Below, one piece after another: positions 55,146-62,236 of a DNA stretch of 64,000 nucleotides. Position 1 is the first letter of the stretch, and each line of letters begins with the position of its first letter. Source of the stretch: Bacteroidales bacterium UBA3297 (GTDB lineage: Bacteria > Bacteroidota > Bacteroidia > Bacteroidales > Paludibacteraceae). The stretch is taken from contig DETD01000017.1 of NCBI GenBank assembly GCA_002362105.1, positions 1-64,000 on the forward strand. The letters run 5' to 3'. The position numbers were made by a program, and so were the translations under genes. The notes under the pieces are model-generated. The model was not told where the DNA came from. It worked only from the letters and a program-made list of their open reading frames with translations, and ran no database searches.

Positions 55146-56456
55146 ATGAAAAAAGTAATTGTCGCATCTCTTGCTCTTTTGAGTTGCTCTCAGGCTTTCG
55201 CCCTTGAGGGTCGATACGGAACAGGATTCTATGAGTTTGCGTCTTCTGAAAAGAATACAAAGTCTCAAGAAATGCCAATGTCTCTTTACAAGAAAGGTTC
55301 TTTGGTTTTCTTTCGTAACGATACGGCCTATATGTTCTATCCGCAAAAAAATCGTGACCTCGATGAACTGATTGTTTGCCCTGAACTAATGGCGCTCAAC
55401 ATTGAGGGTACTTTCGCTTACGACGAGGCTAACAAAAAAATATACTTCGTTAAAAAGACGAACGATGGCGCTGCGGGTACGCAGTTGTATGAGGCAAACG
55501 ATGAGGGTGACAAGTTTACTGGTGTTAAACTTATGAAGATTCAGGGCGTTATGGCCGAGAAGAATCAAATTAAGGGTTCTACTCTCGCTATGGGCCGTTA
55601 CAATTTCTCGCATCCGGGTGCCAAGGGCTTCCATAACCCTTCGCTTGCAGAACGTGGCAAGAAGATCTTTTTCTCTGGCGAGTTTAAGGCAGGTAAGGGT
55701 GGACGCGATTTGTACTTCATTGAAAAGATAAAGGATGAAAATGGTGAGGAAATGTGGTCTCGTCCTGCTCCTATTTCCGATACTTTGAATACGGAGTATG
55801 TGGAAGACTATCCGTTGGTTGTTGGTGACACTGCTCTCATTTTCACTTCCAACCGTCCTGGCGGTAAAGGTGGAATGGACCTCTATTCTGCGCACAAACG
55901 CCGTAACGAGTCTATTTGGAATCCGGGCGTGAATATGGGCGATGTGTTCAACTCTAGCGCTAACGATTACAATGTGGTGTATAACCGTCGTTCTATGTAC
56001 TTCCTTTCCGACCGTGCCGGTGGTAAGAAGGCGGGCGATATCTACTACCCAGAACACTACAATTTCGTTTTCGACCGCGAGTTGGCTATGGACCACACCA
56101 TCGAGGAGCCTAAAGGCTTCAACTGGGTGCTCTTCTTCTTCGACTATAACAAGTCTGATATGAAGCCAGAGTACGAGGTACAGATGGATGAACTCTACGC
56201 TGCTATGCAGGAATATCCGGGCTTCTCGTTCCAGGTGACTGGTTATACCGATAGCCGTGGTTCGGAAGATTACAACAAGAAACTTTCTCAAAAACGTGCC
56301 GACTATATTCGTGAGATGTTGATCAACAAGGGTATCAACCCTAAGAAGATTAAGTCGGTGGGTAGAGGTATGGCCGATCCGGTTGTTCCTAATGCCGAAA
56401 CCGAGGAAGAGCATGAGCAGAACCGCCGTGTTGAAATTAAATTGTTGAACGATTAA
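55146..56456 (+). CDS. PD40 beta-propeller/OmpA domain protein
   Basis: A 436-residue exported protein (signal peptide to about residue 18, QAFA). The middle (about 150-310) contains PD40/WD40-like repeats with KKIFFSGEF, DTALIFTSNRPGGKGGMDLY and SMYFLSDRAGGKKAGDIYY motifs. The last 105 residues form an OmpA-like peptidoglycan-binding domain (GYTDSRGSEDYN, NRRVEI). The combination recalls PorE of Porphyromonas T9SS, which links the translocon to peptidoglycan, but the PorE TPR and carboxypeptidase-regulatory parts are missing. Encoded between the giant type B protein and PorP/SprF. Confidence 0.88.
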   Translation: MKKVIVASLALLSCSQAFALEGRYGTGFYEFASSEKNTKSQEMPMSLYKKGSLVFFRNDTAYMFYPQKNRDLDELIVCPELMALNIEGTFAYDEANKKIYFVKKTNDGAAGTQLYEANDEGDKFTGVKLMKIQGVMAEKNQIKGSTLAMGRYNFSHPGAKGFHNPSLAERGKKIFFSGEFKAGKGGRDLYFIEKIKDENGEEMWSRPAPISDTLNTEYVEDYPLVVGDTALIFTSNRPGGKGGMDLYSAHKRRNESIWNPGVNMGDVFNSSANDYNVVYNRRSMYFLSDRAGGKKAGDIYYPEHYNFVFDRELAMDHTIEEPKGFNWVLFFFDYNKSDMKPEYEVQMDELYAAMQEYPGFSFQVTGYTDSRGSEDYNKKLSQKRADYIREMLINKGINPKKIKSVGRGMADPVVPNAETEEEHEQNRRVEIKLLND

Positions 56457-56501
56457 TGAAGGCTGTTGCTTTAGTCTTAATTTGATAATTACTCATTCGT
56501 T

Positions 56502-57428
56502 ATGAAAAAAATACTGATATTGATTTCGTCGCTCTTCCTGGCTCTTTGTGCTAGTGCCCAGCAAGACTTGATGTTGTCGCAACAGTTCTTTTCACGTATT
56601 AACAAGAACCCTGCCGGTATTGGTAATATCGCAGATATCGATATCTTTATGCTGGGTCGATACCAGTGGTGCAATATGAAGGATTCTCCTAAGTCGGGTG
56701 TCCTTAACGCACAAACGTTTAAAGACGACCTTCATTCGGGTTTCGGTGTGTCTATGTCTTACGACAACATTGGTGTGGCTAAGTCGATGTTCAATCCGAA
56801 GTTGGTTTATGCCTATCAGTTGACCCTGGCTGACGAAATGGTCGTTTCGCTCGGTCTTTCTGCCGGTGTCCAGTATGGCTACTTCAATGGTGCGGAATAT
56901 ATTCTCGAAGATCCTACCGAAGCGTATGTCGATGGTGATTTCCCGCTCGACAAGCAGACTAAGTTTAGTCCTGACTTCGACTTTGGTTTCGAGTTTATCA
57001 CTCCTCGCATTTTGGCGGGTGCTTCGGTTACCCATTTGCAGGAAGGTGAGGCTACTACGTTGAAGAATTCACGTCACTTTTATGTGTATGGACGTTATAT
57101 TTTTACGATTAACGACAAGTGGGATTTAGCCCCTATGGTGACTTGGATGAACAAGGAAAAGGTTAATGTTGCCGAATTGAACGTTACCGGCTTCTTCAAC
57201 CGTATGTTCTGGGGTGGACTTACTTACCATCCTGATTTGATCGATGGTCTGGGTACTAATCCTTTGGCTGTCTCTGCAGGTCTTGAGTTCCAGAATTTCC
57301 GTATTGGTTATACCTTCGACTATAACTTTGGTAAGGTTGCCAAGTACTCTGGTCAGGCGCACGAAATTTACCTCTCTTATTCTTTGCGTAATAAGAATAC
57401 TGCTCCTACTTACGAACGTTTCGAGTAA
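56502..57428 (+). CDS. type IX secretion membrane protein PorP/SprF family
   Basis: A 308-residue outer-membrane beta-barrel of the PorP/SprF family. The signal peptide is followed by QQDLMLSQQFFSRINKNPAG and repeated amphipathic strands, and the C-terminus is an aromatic-rich strand (GQAHEIYLSYSLR). Members partner with particular T9SS type B proteins: SprF is required for export of SprB in Flavobacterium. Its position after the giant protein and the PD40-OmpA gene fits that. The chagasin-like lipoprotein gene follows after 33 bases. Confidence 0.92.
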   Translation: MKKILILISSLFLALCASAQQDLMLSQQFFSRINKNPAGIGNIADIDIFMLGRYQWCNMKDSPKSGVLNAQTFKDDLHSGFGVSMSYDNIGVAKSMFNPKLVYAYQLTLADEMVVSLGLSAGVQYGYFNGAEYILEDPTEAYVDGDFPLDKQTKFSPDFDFGFEFITPRILAGASVTHLQEGEATTLKNSRHFYVYGRYIFTINDKWDLAPMVTWMNKEKVNVAELNVTGFFNRMFWGGLTYHPDLIDGLGTNPLAVSAGLEFQNFRIGYTFDYNFGKVAKYSGQAHEIYLSYSLRNKNTAPTYERFE

Positions 57429-57461
57429 TTTGTTTTATCAAGTGCTATAGTACCTACGCTT

Positions 57462-57836
57462 ATGTTAAGACGACTCTTCTTACTTGTTGGTTCTCTTTTC
57501 TTATCGGTTAGTTGCAGCTCTTCTACAAAGGTGCTCTCTACCGAAGAAACGGAAAGTGTTAAGGTGGGTAAAAAGTTTGAGGTTCAGTTGAAGTCGAACC
57601 CTTCTACCGGTTACAAGTGGATTTGGGTGAACCGGGGTTCGGCCGCTGCCGACTCTGTCGGTTTCGAGTTCGCTGCTTCTGAAAGTAAGACGATTATGTG
57701 TGGCGCTGGTGGAACTGAGGTTTGGACGTTTAAGGCGAAAGACAAAGGTGACGATTTCCTGAAATTCTATTACGTCAGACCTTGGGAAAAGGAGAATGTT
57801 GCCGATTCGCTGATTTTCCACTTTAAAACCAAGTAA
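57462..57836 (+). CDS. chagasin-like cysteine protease inhibitor lipoprotein
   Basis: A 124-residue predicted lipoprotein (lipobox SVSC at residue 18) with a chagasin/I42-family domain. The three inhibitory loops are visible: NPSTGY (46-51), GAGGTE in the middle and RPWEK near the end. Such proteins block papain-like cysteine proteases by filling their active site. Its place after a T9SS adhesin locus suggests it may protect against secreted or environmental cysteine proteases; that is inference. A terminator follows. Confidence 0.88.
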   Translation: MLRRLFLLVGSLFLSVSCSSSTKVLSTEETESVKVGKKFEVQLKSNPSTGYKWIWVNRGSAAADSVGFEFAASESKTIMCGAGGTEVWTFKAKDKGDDFLKFYYVRPWEKENVADSLIFHFKTK

Positions 57837-57856
57837 ACAAATTCCTTTTATATAGC

Positions 57857-57883
57857 AAAAGATAGGCCTGGTGCCTATCTTTT
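57857..57883. terminator. intrinsic terminator after the chagasin-like gene
   Basis: A perfect 11-bp stem AAAAGATAGGC/GCCTATCTTTT (57857-57867 with 57873-57883) with a 5-base loop, followed by more T. Confidence 0.88.
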
Positions 57884-57924
57884 CTTTTTTCCCTGCTTGA
57901 CTTCTTTTATAGGTATTCTTTTGT

Positions 57925-57932
57925 TAAATTTG
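57925..57932 (+). promoter_or_regulatory. -7 box (TAAATTTG) of panB
   Basis: TAAATTTG lies 25 bases before the panB ATG; the -33 element is only partly matched (TTG further away). Confidence 0.4.
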
Positions 57933-57957
57933 TATCGTTATAATTCTTAAACGTATT

Positions 57958-58767
57958 ATGCCTGATTTAGTAAAGAAAGTTACTTCCAAAGATTTTATAG
58001 CCATGAAGGCCAAAGGTGAGAAAATCACCATGCTGACCGCATACGATTATCTTACCGCTTCTATTTTCGATAAGGCCGGACTTGACTCTATTCTTGTTGG
58101 TGATTCTGCTTCTAATGTGATGCAGGGTAATTCTAACACTATTCCTATTTCGGTTGACGACATGATTGTCTACGCCCGTAGTGTTGCACGCGCCTGCCAG
58201 CATGCTTTCGTTTTCTGCGATATGCCTTTTGGCAGCTACCAAATCTCTAAGACTGATGCTGTTGCCAATGCGGTCCGCATTATGAAGGAGACTGGCGTCG
58301 ATGGTTTGAAGATTGAGGGTGGTGAAGAATATGTCGATACTATTGAATGCATTATCCGTGCGGGTATCCCTGTTTGTGGACACCTTGGCCTGACTCCACA
58401 GTCGGTTAAGGCTTTTGGCGGATTTGGTGTTCGCGCCAAGGATGATGCCGAGGCTGAAAAACTGCTTCGCGATGTGAAGTTGCTTGAAAATGCGGGCTGT
58501 ATTGCCATTGTTCTCGAAAAAATTCCTTCGGCTTTGGCTTCACGTGCGGCTGCTGCGGTTAAGGTGCCTATTATTGGTATTGGTGCCGGTGTTGGCGTTG
58601 ACGGACAAGTGCTGGTTGGCCAGGATATGTTGGGTATGGACCCTATTTTCCATCCTAAATTCGTTCGTTCATATGCGAACCTTCACGATGTCATCACGAA
58701 TGCGGTTAAATCATACTGTGCCGATGTAAAGGGTAAGGCGTTCCCTAACGAGAACGAGTCTTATTAA
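57958..58767 (+). CDS. panB: ketopantoate hydroxymethyltransferase PanB
   Basis: Transfers the methylene group of methylenetetrahydrofolate to alpha-ketoisovalerate, the first committed step of pantothenate and coenzyme A synthesis. The 269-residue TIM barrel contains TAYDYLTA (27-34), LVGDSASNVMQG with Mg-binding Asp49, CDMPFGSYQ (Asp near 83-84), the KIEGG segment near 118 and a GHLGLTPQSV loop. It is a single gene with its own terminator; no panC or panD is adjacent. Confidence 0.96.
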   Translation: MPDLVKKVTSKDFIAMKAKGEKITMLTAYDYLTASIFDKAGLDSILVGDSASNVMQGNSNTIPISVDDMIVYARSVARACQHAFVFCDMPFGSYQISKTDAVANAVRIMKETGVDGLKIEGGEEYVDTIECIIRAGIPVCGHLGLTPQSVKAFGGFGVRAKDDAEAEKLLRDVKLLENAGCIAIVLEKIPSALASRAAAAVKVPIIGIGAGVGVDGQVLVGQDMLGMDPIFHPKFVRSYANLHDVITNAVKSYCADVKGKAFPNENESY

Positions 58768-58793
58768 TACGAATCTGATTGACTTAAAATAGT

Positions 58794-58825
58794 AGAGGAT
58801 GTACGCCAAGTACATCCTCTTTTTT
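58794..58825 (+). terminator. terminator after panB, overlapping a minus-strand gene end
   Basis: A perfect 11-bp stem (58794-58804 with 58810-58820), 5-base loop and T run to 58825. The T run touches the stop of the minus-strand gene at 58824, so convergent transcripts meet here. Confidence 0.9.
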
Positions 58826-59072
58826 ATTTTAACATCTCTTCCAACTTTTCTACGGCATCTTTTATGTCGTCTCCAAAAGTGGTGTGGTTACGTAAGTAGT
58901 CCGTTTTGTTCCCCGATATCTTCTCGTAGAGTTCCGGTTCCATGGTGTCGATATACGAACCTATGGCGTATTCAATGTCTTCTTTCTGCCATTCCATGGT
59001 GGAGTATTGGTAAACTCGCTGTTTTTGGTGTAGAAAACAGTAGGCGGTTTCTATATTTTCCTTCTTTATCAT
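58824..59072 (-). CDS. small acidic conserved protein
   Basis: An 82-residue cytosolic protein, MIKKENIETAYCFLHQKQ onward, with a compact helical look and motifs MEWQKEDIEYAIGSYIDTM and LYEKISGNKTDYLRNHTTF. It resembles a small Bacteroidetes family that I cannot name. No catalytic residue is evident. It follows the DUF4250 gene on the same strand after 24 bases and probably shares its transcript. Confidence 0.75.
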   Translation of the reverse strand: MIKKENIETAYCFLHQKQRVYQYSTMEWQKEDIEYAIGSYIDTMEPELYEKISGNKTDYLRNHTTFGDDIKDAVEKLEEMLK

Positions 59073-59096
59073 ACTTTTTGCCTGTTTAAGTAGTTT

Positions 59097-59297
59097 TTAT
59101 TGGTCGTAGCCCTCCGGACGCATCTGTTTTTGCTCTTCGCTATAAACGTAGCCGTATTTTTTCAAATATTCCTTTATTTCTTCCGGCTCGCGGTTAAAAT
59201 TGTAGCATAAAGCCTCTAAAGTGTCAAATTCTTCGTCTCGAAGCAGCATGTTTATGCTGGAAACCAAAATGTTAGGATCGTTTGGCAGATACTCCAT
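59097..59297 (-). CDS. DUF4250 protein
   Basis: A 66-residue protein from ATG 59297 (MEYLPNDPNIL). The segment LPNDPNILVSSINMLLRD and later LEALCYNF with EEIKEYLKKYGYVY match DUF4250, a short family of unknown function in gut bacteria. The frame is open to a GTG at 59324, but the promoter -7 box starts at the same base, so the ATG is preferred. First gene of a two-gene minus-strand unit. Confidence 0.85.
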   Translation of the reverse strand: MEYLPNDPNILVSSINMLLRDEEFDTLEALCYNFNREPEEIKEYLKKYGYVYSEEQKQMRPEGYDQ

Positions 59298-59323
59298 AAT
59301 ACTTTTTTTGTTTGAATCTGTCA

Positions 59324-59331
59324 CAAAAATA
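59324..59331 (-). promoter_or_regulatory. -7 box on the minus strand for the DUF4250 gene
   Basis: CAAAAATA on the plus strand reads TATTTTTG on the minus strand, 26 bases before the ATG at 59297. Confidence 0.5.
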
Positions 59332-59370
59332 CGAAATTGTCATGCAAGTTCTTATTTTTCATTTCTGCAT

Positions 59371-59387
59371 TTTGTCACGTTGACAAA
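59371..59387. promoter_or_regulatory. candidate operator TTTGTCA-CGT-TGACAAA
   Basis: A perfect 7-bp inverted repeat with a 3-base centre in the divergent region between the DUF4250 and hemolysin III genes. Related half-sites lie at 59417-59423 (TTTGTCA, exact), 59319-59324 (CTGTCA) and 59438-59445 (GGACAAA-like), so several factor molecules could bind. The factor is unknown. Confidence 0.45.
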
Positions 59388-59483
59388 TCTTACTTTTTTC
59401 ACACTTTTTCGGAGTATTTGTCACAAAATGATTGGTGTGGACAAATAAGATTTTAAGATTTTTTTAAGTTAATTTTTGTTTAC

Positions 59484-59491
59484 TACATTTG
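59484..59491 (+). promoter_or_regulatory. -7 box (TACATTTG) of the hemolysin III gene
   Basis: TACATTTG lies 45 bases before the ATG at 59537. Confidence 0.4.
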
Positions 59492-59536
59492 CATCAGTTA
59501 AAACTTAGTCGAAATACCTTAAATTTTGTTTGAAAT

Positions 59537-60166
59537 ATGTCTTACGCAATTACTCACGAAGAAGTAGCAAACAGCGCTACTCATTTTTTAGGGGTTCTTT
59601 TGGCTCCTGTTATGTTGTTCCTCTTGCTCTATCTTGTTCCTTCTCACACTTGGCAGAGCCAGTTCTCTGTTATAGTCTTCTGTTTGGGCGTTCTTGTCCT
59701 TTATTCGTCTTCTACCGTATACCATTTTGTGTTGCCAAGCCACGCTAAAAAGGTTATGCGTTACTTCGACCACATTAATATATATGTGCTTATTGCCGCT
59801 TCTTATACTCCTATCTTTATTTGTGGGTTGGGTGGCACTTTGGGCTGGGTTATGTTTGGCGTTGAGTGGTTGCTGGTTATTGCTGGCGGCATCTTCAAGG
59901 TCTGCTGTCTGGGCCAGCATCCGAAGCTCTCTCTGTTCCTCTATATGCTGATGGGCTGGAGTTTCCTTATTGTGGTAGGTCCTTTTTGGCATTCTTTGAG
60001 TACGCAAACCCTTTCCATCTTTGTTGCAGAAGGGTTGCTCTATACGTTGGGCTCTTACTTTTTTGTAAAAGACGACGCTCACCGCTACTTCCACGCTATT
60101 TGGCACGTTTTTGTGCTGGCTGGCACTGTTTTCCACTTCTTCCTGATTCTTTCACTGTTTCATTAA
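59537..60166 (+). CDS. hemolysin III family (YqfA/PAQR-like) membrane protein
   Basis: A 209-residue protein with seven transmembrane helices. The conserved residues are in THFLGVLLAP, SSTVYHFVLPSH, RYFDHINIYVLIAASYTP and, near the C-terminus, HRYFHAIWHVFVLAGTVFHFF; the His/Asp set could bind a metal, as in eukaryotic PAQR receptors. Despite the name, hemolytic activity is not generally shown. It is divergent from the DUF4250 gene. Confidence 0.92.
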   Translation: MSYAITHEEVANSATHFLGVLLAPVMLFLLLYLVPSHTWQSQFSVIVFCLGVLVLYSSSTVYHFVLPSHAKKVMRYFDHINIYVLIAASYTPIFICGLGGTLGWVMFGVEWLLVIAGGIFKVCCLGQHPKLSLFLYMLMGWSFLIVVGPFWHSLSTQTLSIFVAEGLLYTLGSYFFVKDDAHRYFHAIWHVFVLAGTVFHFFLILSLFH

Positions 60167-60371
60167 GGAGTGTGTTATCCTAGAGTAATTGTAATTGTTT
60201 TGTTTGCTTTTTTATCGGTTACATTACTGCTTAAGTCTAAGATTATCTTTATATTCAGTAGCGGTGGCAATCTTTTCGGGTGACACCGCTATTTTTTTCT
60301 TACCCGTGTTGCCTAGGTGCACGGAATGGTGTATTTTTATAGTACGTTGTATCCTTCTAATTTTTACGAAT

Positions 60372-60833
60372 ATGAATGTTGGTGACAGAATTCCCGATGT
60401 GCTGGGCGTTGACCAGAATGGTAATGAAATTAAAAGCAGCGACTTCCGTGGTCGTAAACTGGTGTTGTATAGTTATCCGAAAGCCAATACCTCTGGCTGT
60501 ACAGCCGAGGCTTGCTCTTTGCAACAGCATAAAGATGAATTGGAGGTGGCTGGTTATGCCATTATAGGGGTCAGTAAAGACCGCGTTGAACTTCAGAAGA
60601 AGTTTGCCGACGCCCATTCGCTTTCGTTCCCGCTTATTGCCGATACCGACACCGCTTTGTTGCAGACTCTAGGGTGCTGGGGCGAAAAGGTGGCTTGTGG
60701 CAGGCGTACTGTTGGTATTTTACGCACGACTTATTTGGTGAACGAAGAGGGTGTTATTACCAAGATTTTCACCCCTAAGGAAATCAAGACTAAAATCCAC
60801 GCTGAACAGATTCTCGACTTCATAGGCAAGTAG
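60372..60833 (+). CDS. bcp: thioredoxin-dependent peroxiredoxin, BCP family
   Basis: A 153-residue peroxiredoxin that reduces hydrogen peroxide and organic peroxides. The peroxidatic Cys43 is in NTSGCTAEACSLQ, and Cys48, five residues on, is the likely resolving Cys of atypical 2-Cys Prx of the BCP/PrxQ group. The catalytic Thr and Arg are in ANTSGCT and GILRTTYLV. The frame reaches 60195 but the upstream residues are a long non-family hydrophobic stretch, so ATG 60372 (MNVGDRIPDV) is the start. YaaA follows after a terminator. Confidence 0.93.
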   Translation: MNVGDRIPDVLGVDQNGNEIKSSDFRGRKLVLYSYPKANTSGCTAEACSLQQHKDELEVAGYAIIGVSKDRVELQKKFADAHSLSFPLIADTDTALLQTLGCWGEKVACGRRTVGILRTTYLVNEEGVITKIFTPKEIKTKIHAEQILDFIGK

Positions 60834-60859
60834 GCTTGTCTGTTGGGCTGGTGGTGGAT

Positions 60860-60886
60860 GAGGCGGAGTCTTTCCGTCTCTTTTTT
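60860..60886 (+). terminator. intrinsic terminator after bcp
   Basis: A 9-bp stem with two G-T pairs (60860-60868 with 60872-60880), a 3-base loop and six T. Confidence 0.75.
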
Positions 60887-60918
60887 ATTCTATCGATAGT
60901 TGTTTTATTTTTCTCTTT

Positions 60919-61671
60919 ATGCAGATTCTATTAGCCAACGCTAAAATCATGTTCTCTTCTGCGGCTCAACCTCCACAGTCGCAGCCAGCCTTTCAGGCCG
61001 TTGCTGACGTGCTTGCGGCAGAAATGGCCCGGTTGACCGTTCCCGAACTAGCCAAACAGTTAGACTGTAACCGGAGTTTGGCCGCTGAAAACTGGCAACG
61101 CTACCGCGATTTCAGCTTTGCCGAGAAACTGCCGGCTATTATGGCCTATAACGGGCAGGCATACAAACACCTGCGTGCCCAGTCGCTGACTGAGGATGCG
61201 CTCGCTTTCGGACAAAAGCATTTGTGGATTACCTGCTTTCTTTATGGACTGCTCCGTCCGCTCGATGCCATTGTTCCTTACCGTATGGAACATTGTGTGA
61301 GGCTTCAGGCTACGGGTGACGTTGCTGTCTCTCATTTTTGGAGAGATAAACTTACCGATTTTTTAATTGACAGTGTCAAGGCTGACGATGGCGTGCTTGT
61401 CCATCTCTCTACAGCCGAATATGAGCACCTGTTCGACTGGAAGCGTGTCTGTGCCGAAGTTCGGGTTATTCAGCCTTTGTTTTACGTCCGTAAGGGCGAC
61501 GATTTAAAAGTGCAGGCTGTTTGGGCAAAATCGTGTCGTGGTGCTATGGTCCGTTATATATTGCAGAACCAGATTTCCCATCCCGAACAATTGCAGGCGT
61601 TCGAACACGAGGGTTTTGTATTCGATCCGCATTTGGGTGACCCTTCGTTCTCTCATTTTGTGCGCGGGTAG
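60919..61671 (+). CDS. yaaA: peroxide stress protein YaaA
   Basis: A 250-residue DUF328/UPF0246 protein. YaaA lowers unincorporated iron during peroxide stress in E. coli and has a DNA-binding helix-hairpin-helix-like fold. Family features are PAIMAYNGQAYKHL (about 74-87), LYGLLRPLDAIVPYR (about 108-122) and SCRGAMVRYIL (about 208-218). The conserved GRG-xMARYI motif reads CRGAMVRYI here. It follows the peroxiredoxin gene, forming a small oxidative-stress pair. Confidence 0.92.
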   Translation: MQILLANAKIMFSSAAQPPQSQPAFQAVADVLAAEMARLTVPELAKQLDCNRSLAAENWQRYRDFSFAEKLPAIMAYNGQAYKHLRAQSLTEDALAFGQKHLWITCFLYGLLRPLDAIVPYRMEHCVRLQATGDVAVSHFWRDKLTDFLIDSVKADDGVLVHLSTAEYEHLFDWKRVCAEVRVIQPLFYVRKGDDLKVQAVWAKSCRGAMVRYILQNQISHPEQLQAFEHEGFVFDPHLGDPSFSHFVRG

Positions 61672-61699
61672 TCTGGGTTTATTATTAGTAGTGTAAAAT

Positions 61700-62224
61700 A
61701 TGATTGTACTGATTACTGGCGCTTCACATACCGGGAAGACGGTTTTGGCTCAGCGTCTGCTCGATAAATACCGCTATCCGTATCTCTCCATCGACCATTT
61801 GAAAATGGGACTGATTCGTAGTGGTAATACCTCTTTAACTCCAGAGGACGATGACAAACTTACTGCTTATCTTTGGCCGATTGTGCGCGAAATGATAAAA
61901 ACGGCTGTCGAGAACAACCAAAACCTTATTGTTGAGGGGTGCTATGTCCCTTTTGACTGGAGGCCGGATTTCGACGACATGTACTTGCAGGCTATCCGCT
62001 TTATTTGTCTTGCGATGTCTGACAACTATATCGATACGAATTTTGATTTAATTGTGGAACACCGTTCTGACATAGAATCTAGAATTGAGCCCTCTTCTTG
62101 CACAAGAAACAGCCTGAAGGCTGATAATCGGGCATACATCGAGGGCTGTTCTAAAATGGGCGAGCCGGTGACTATTATCGATTCCGACTATGAACAAGCT
62201 GTTCGTCCTCTTCTCAACCTGTAG
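61700..62224 (+). CDS. P-loop nucleotide kinase-like protein
   Basis: A 174-residue cytosolic protein with Walker A GASHTGKT (7-14) and a Walker B-like hydrophobic strand NLIVEGCYVP (about 74-83). The arrangement, with LSIDHLKMGLIR after the first strand, resembles adenylate/shikimate-type small kinases or predicted 2-phosphoglycerate-type kinases, but no substrate-binding signature is recognised. It follows yaaA after 28 bases and ends 12 bases before the convergent cytochrome gene. Confidence 0.8.
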   Translation: MIVLITGASHTGKTVLAQRLLDKYRYPYLSIDHLKMGLIRSGNTSLTPEDDDKLTAYLWPIVREMIKTAVENNQNLIVEGCYVPFDWRPDFDDMYLQAIRFICLAMSDNYIDTNFDLIVEHRSDIESRIEPSSCTRNSLKADNRAYIEGCSKMGEPVTIIDSDYEQAVRPLLNL

Positions 62225-62236
62225 TTTTGTTCCCCT

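Noticed and set aside
55386..56414. 342-codon open frame antisense to the PD40-OmpA gene
   Set aside because: Shadow frame; the opposite strand encodes an unmistakable OmpA domain.
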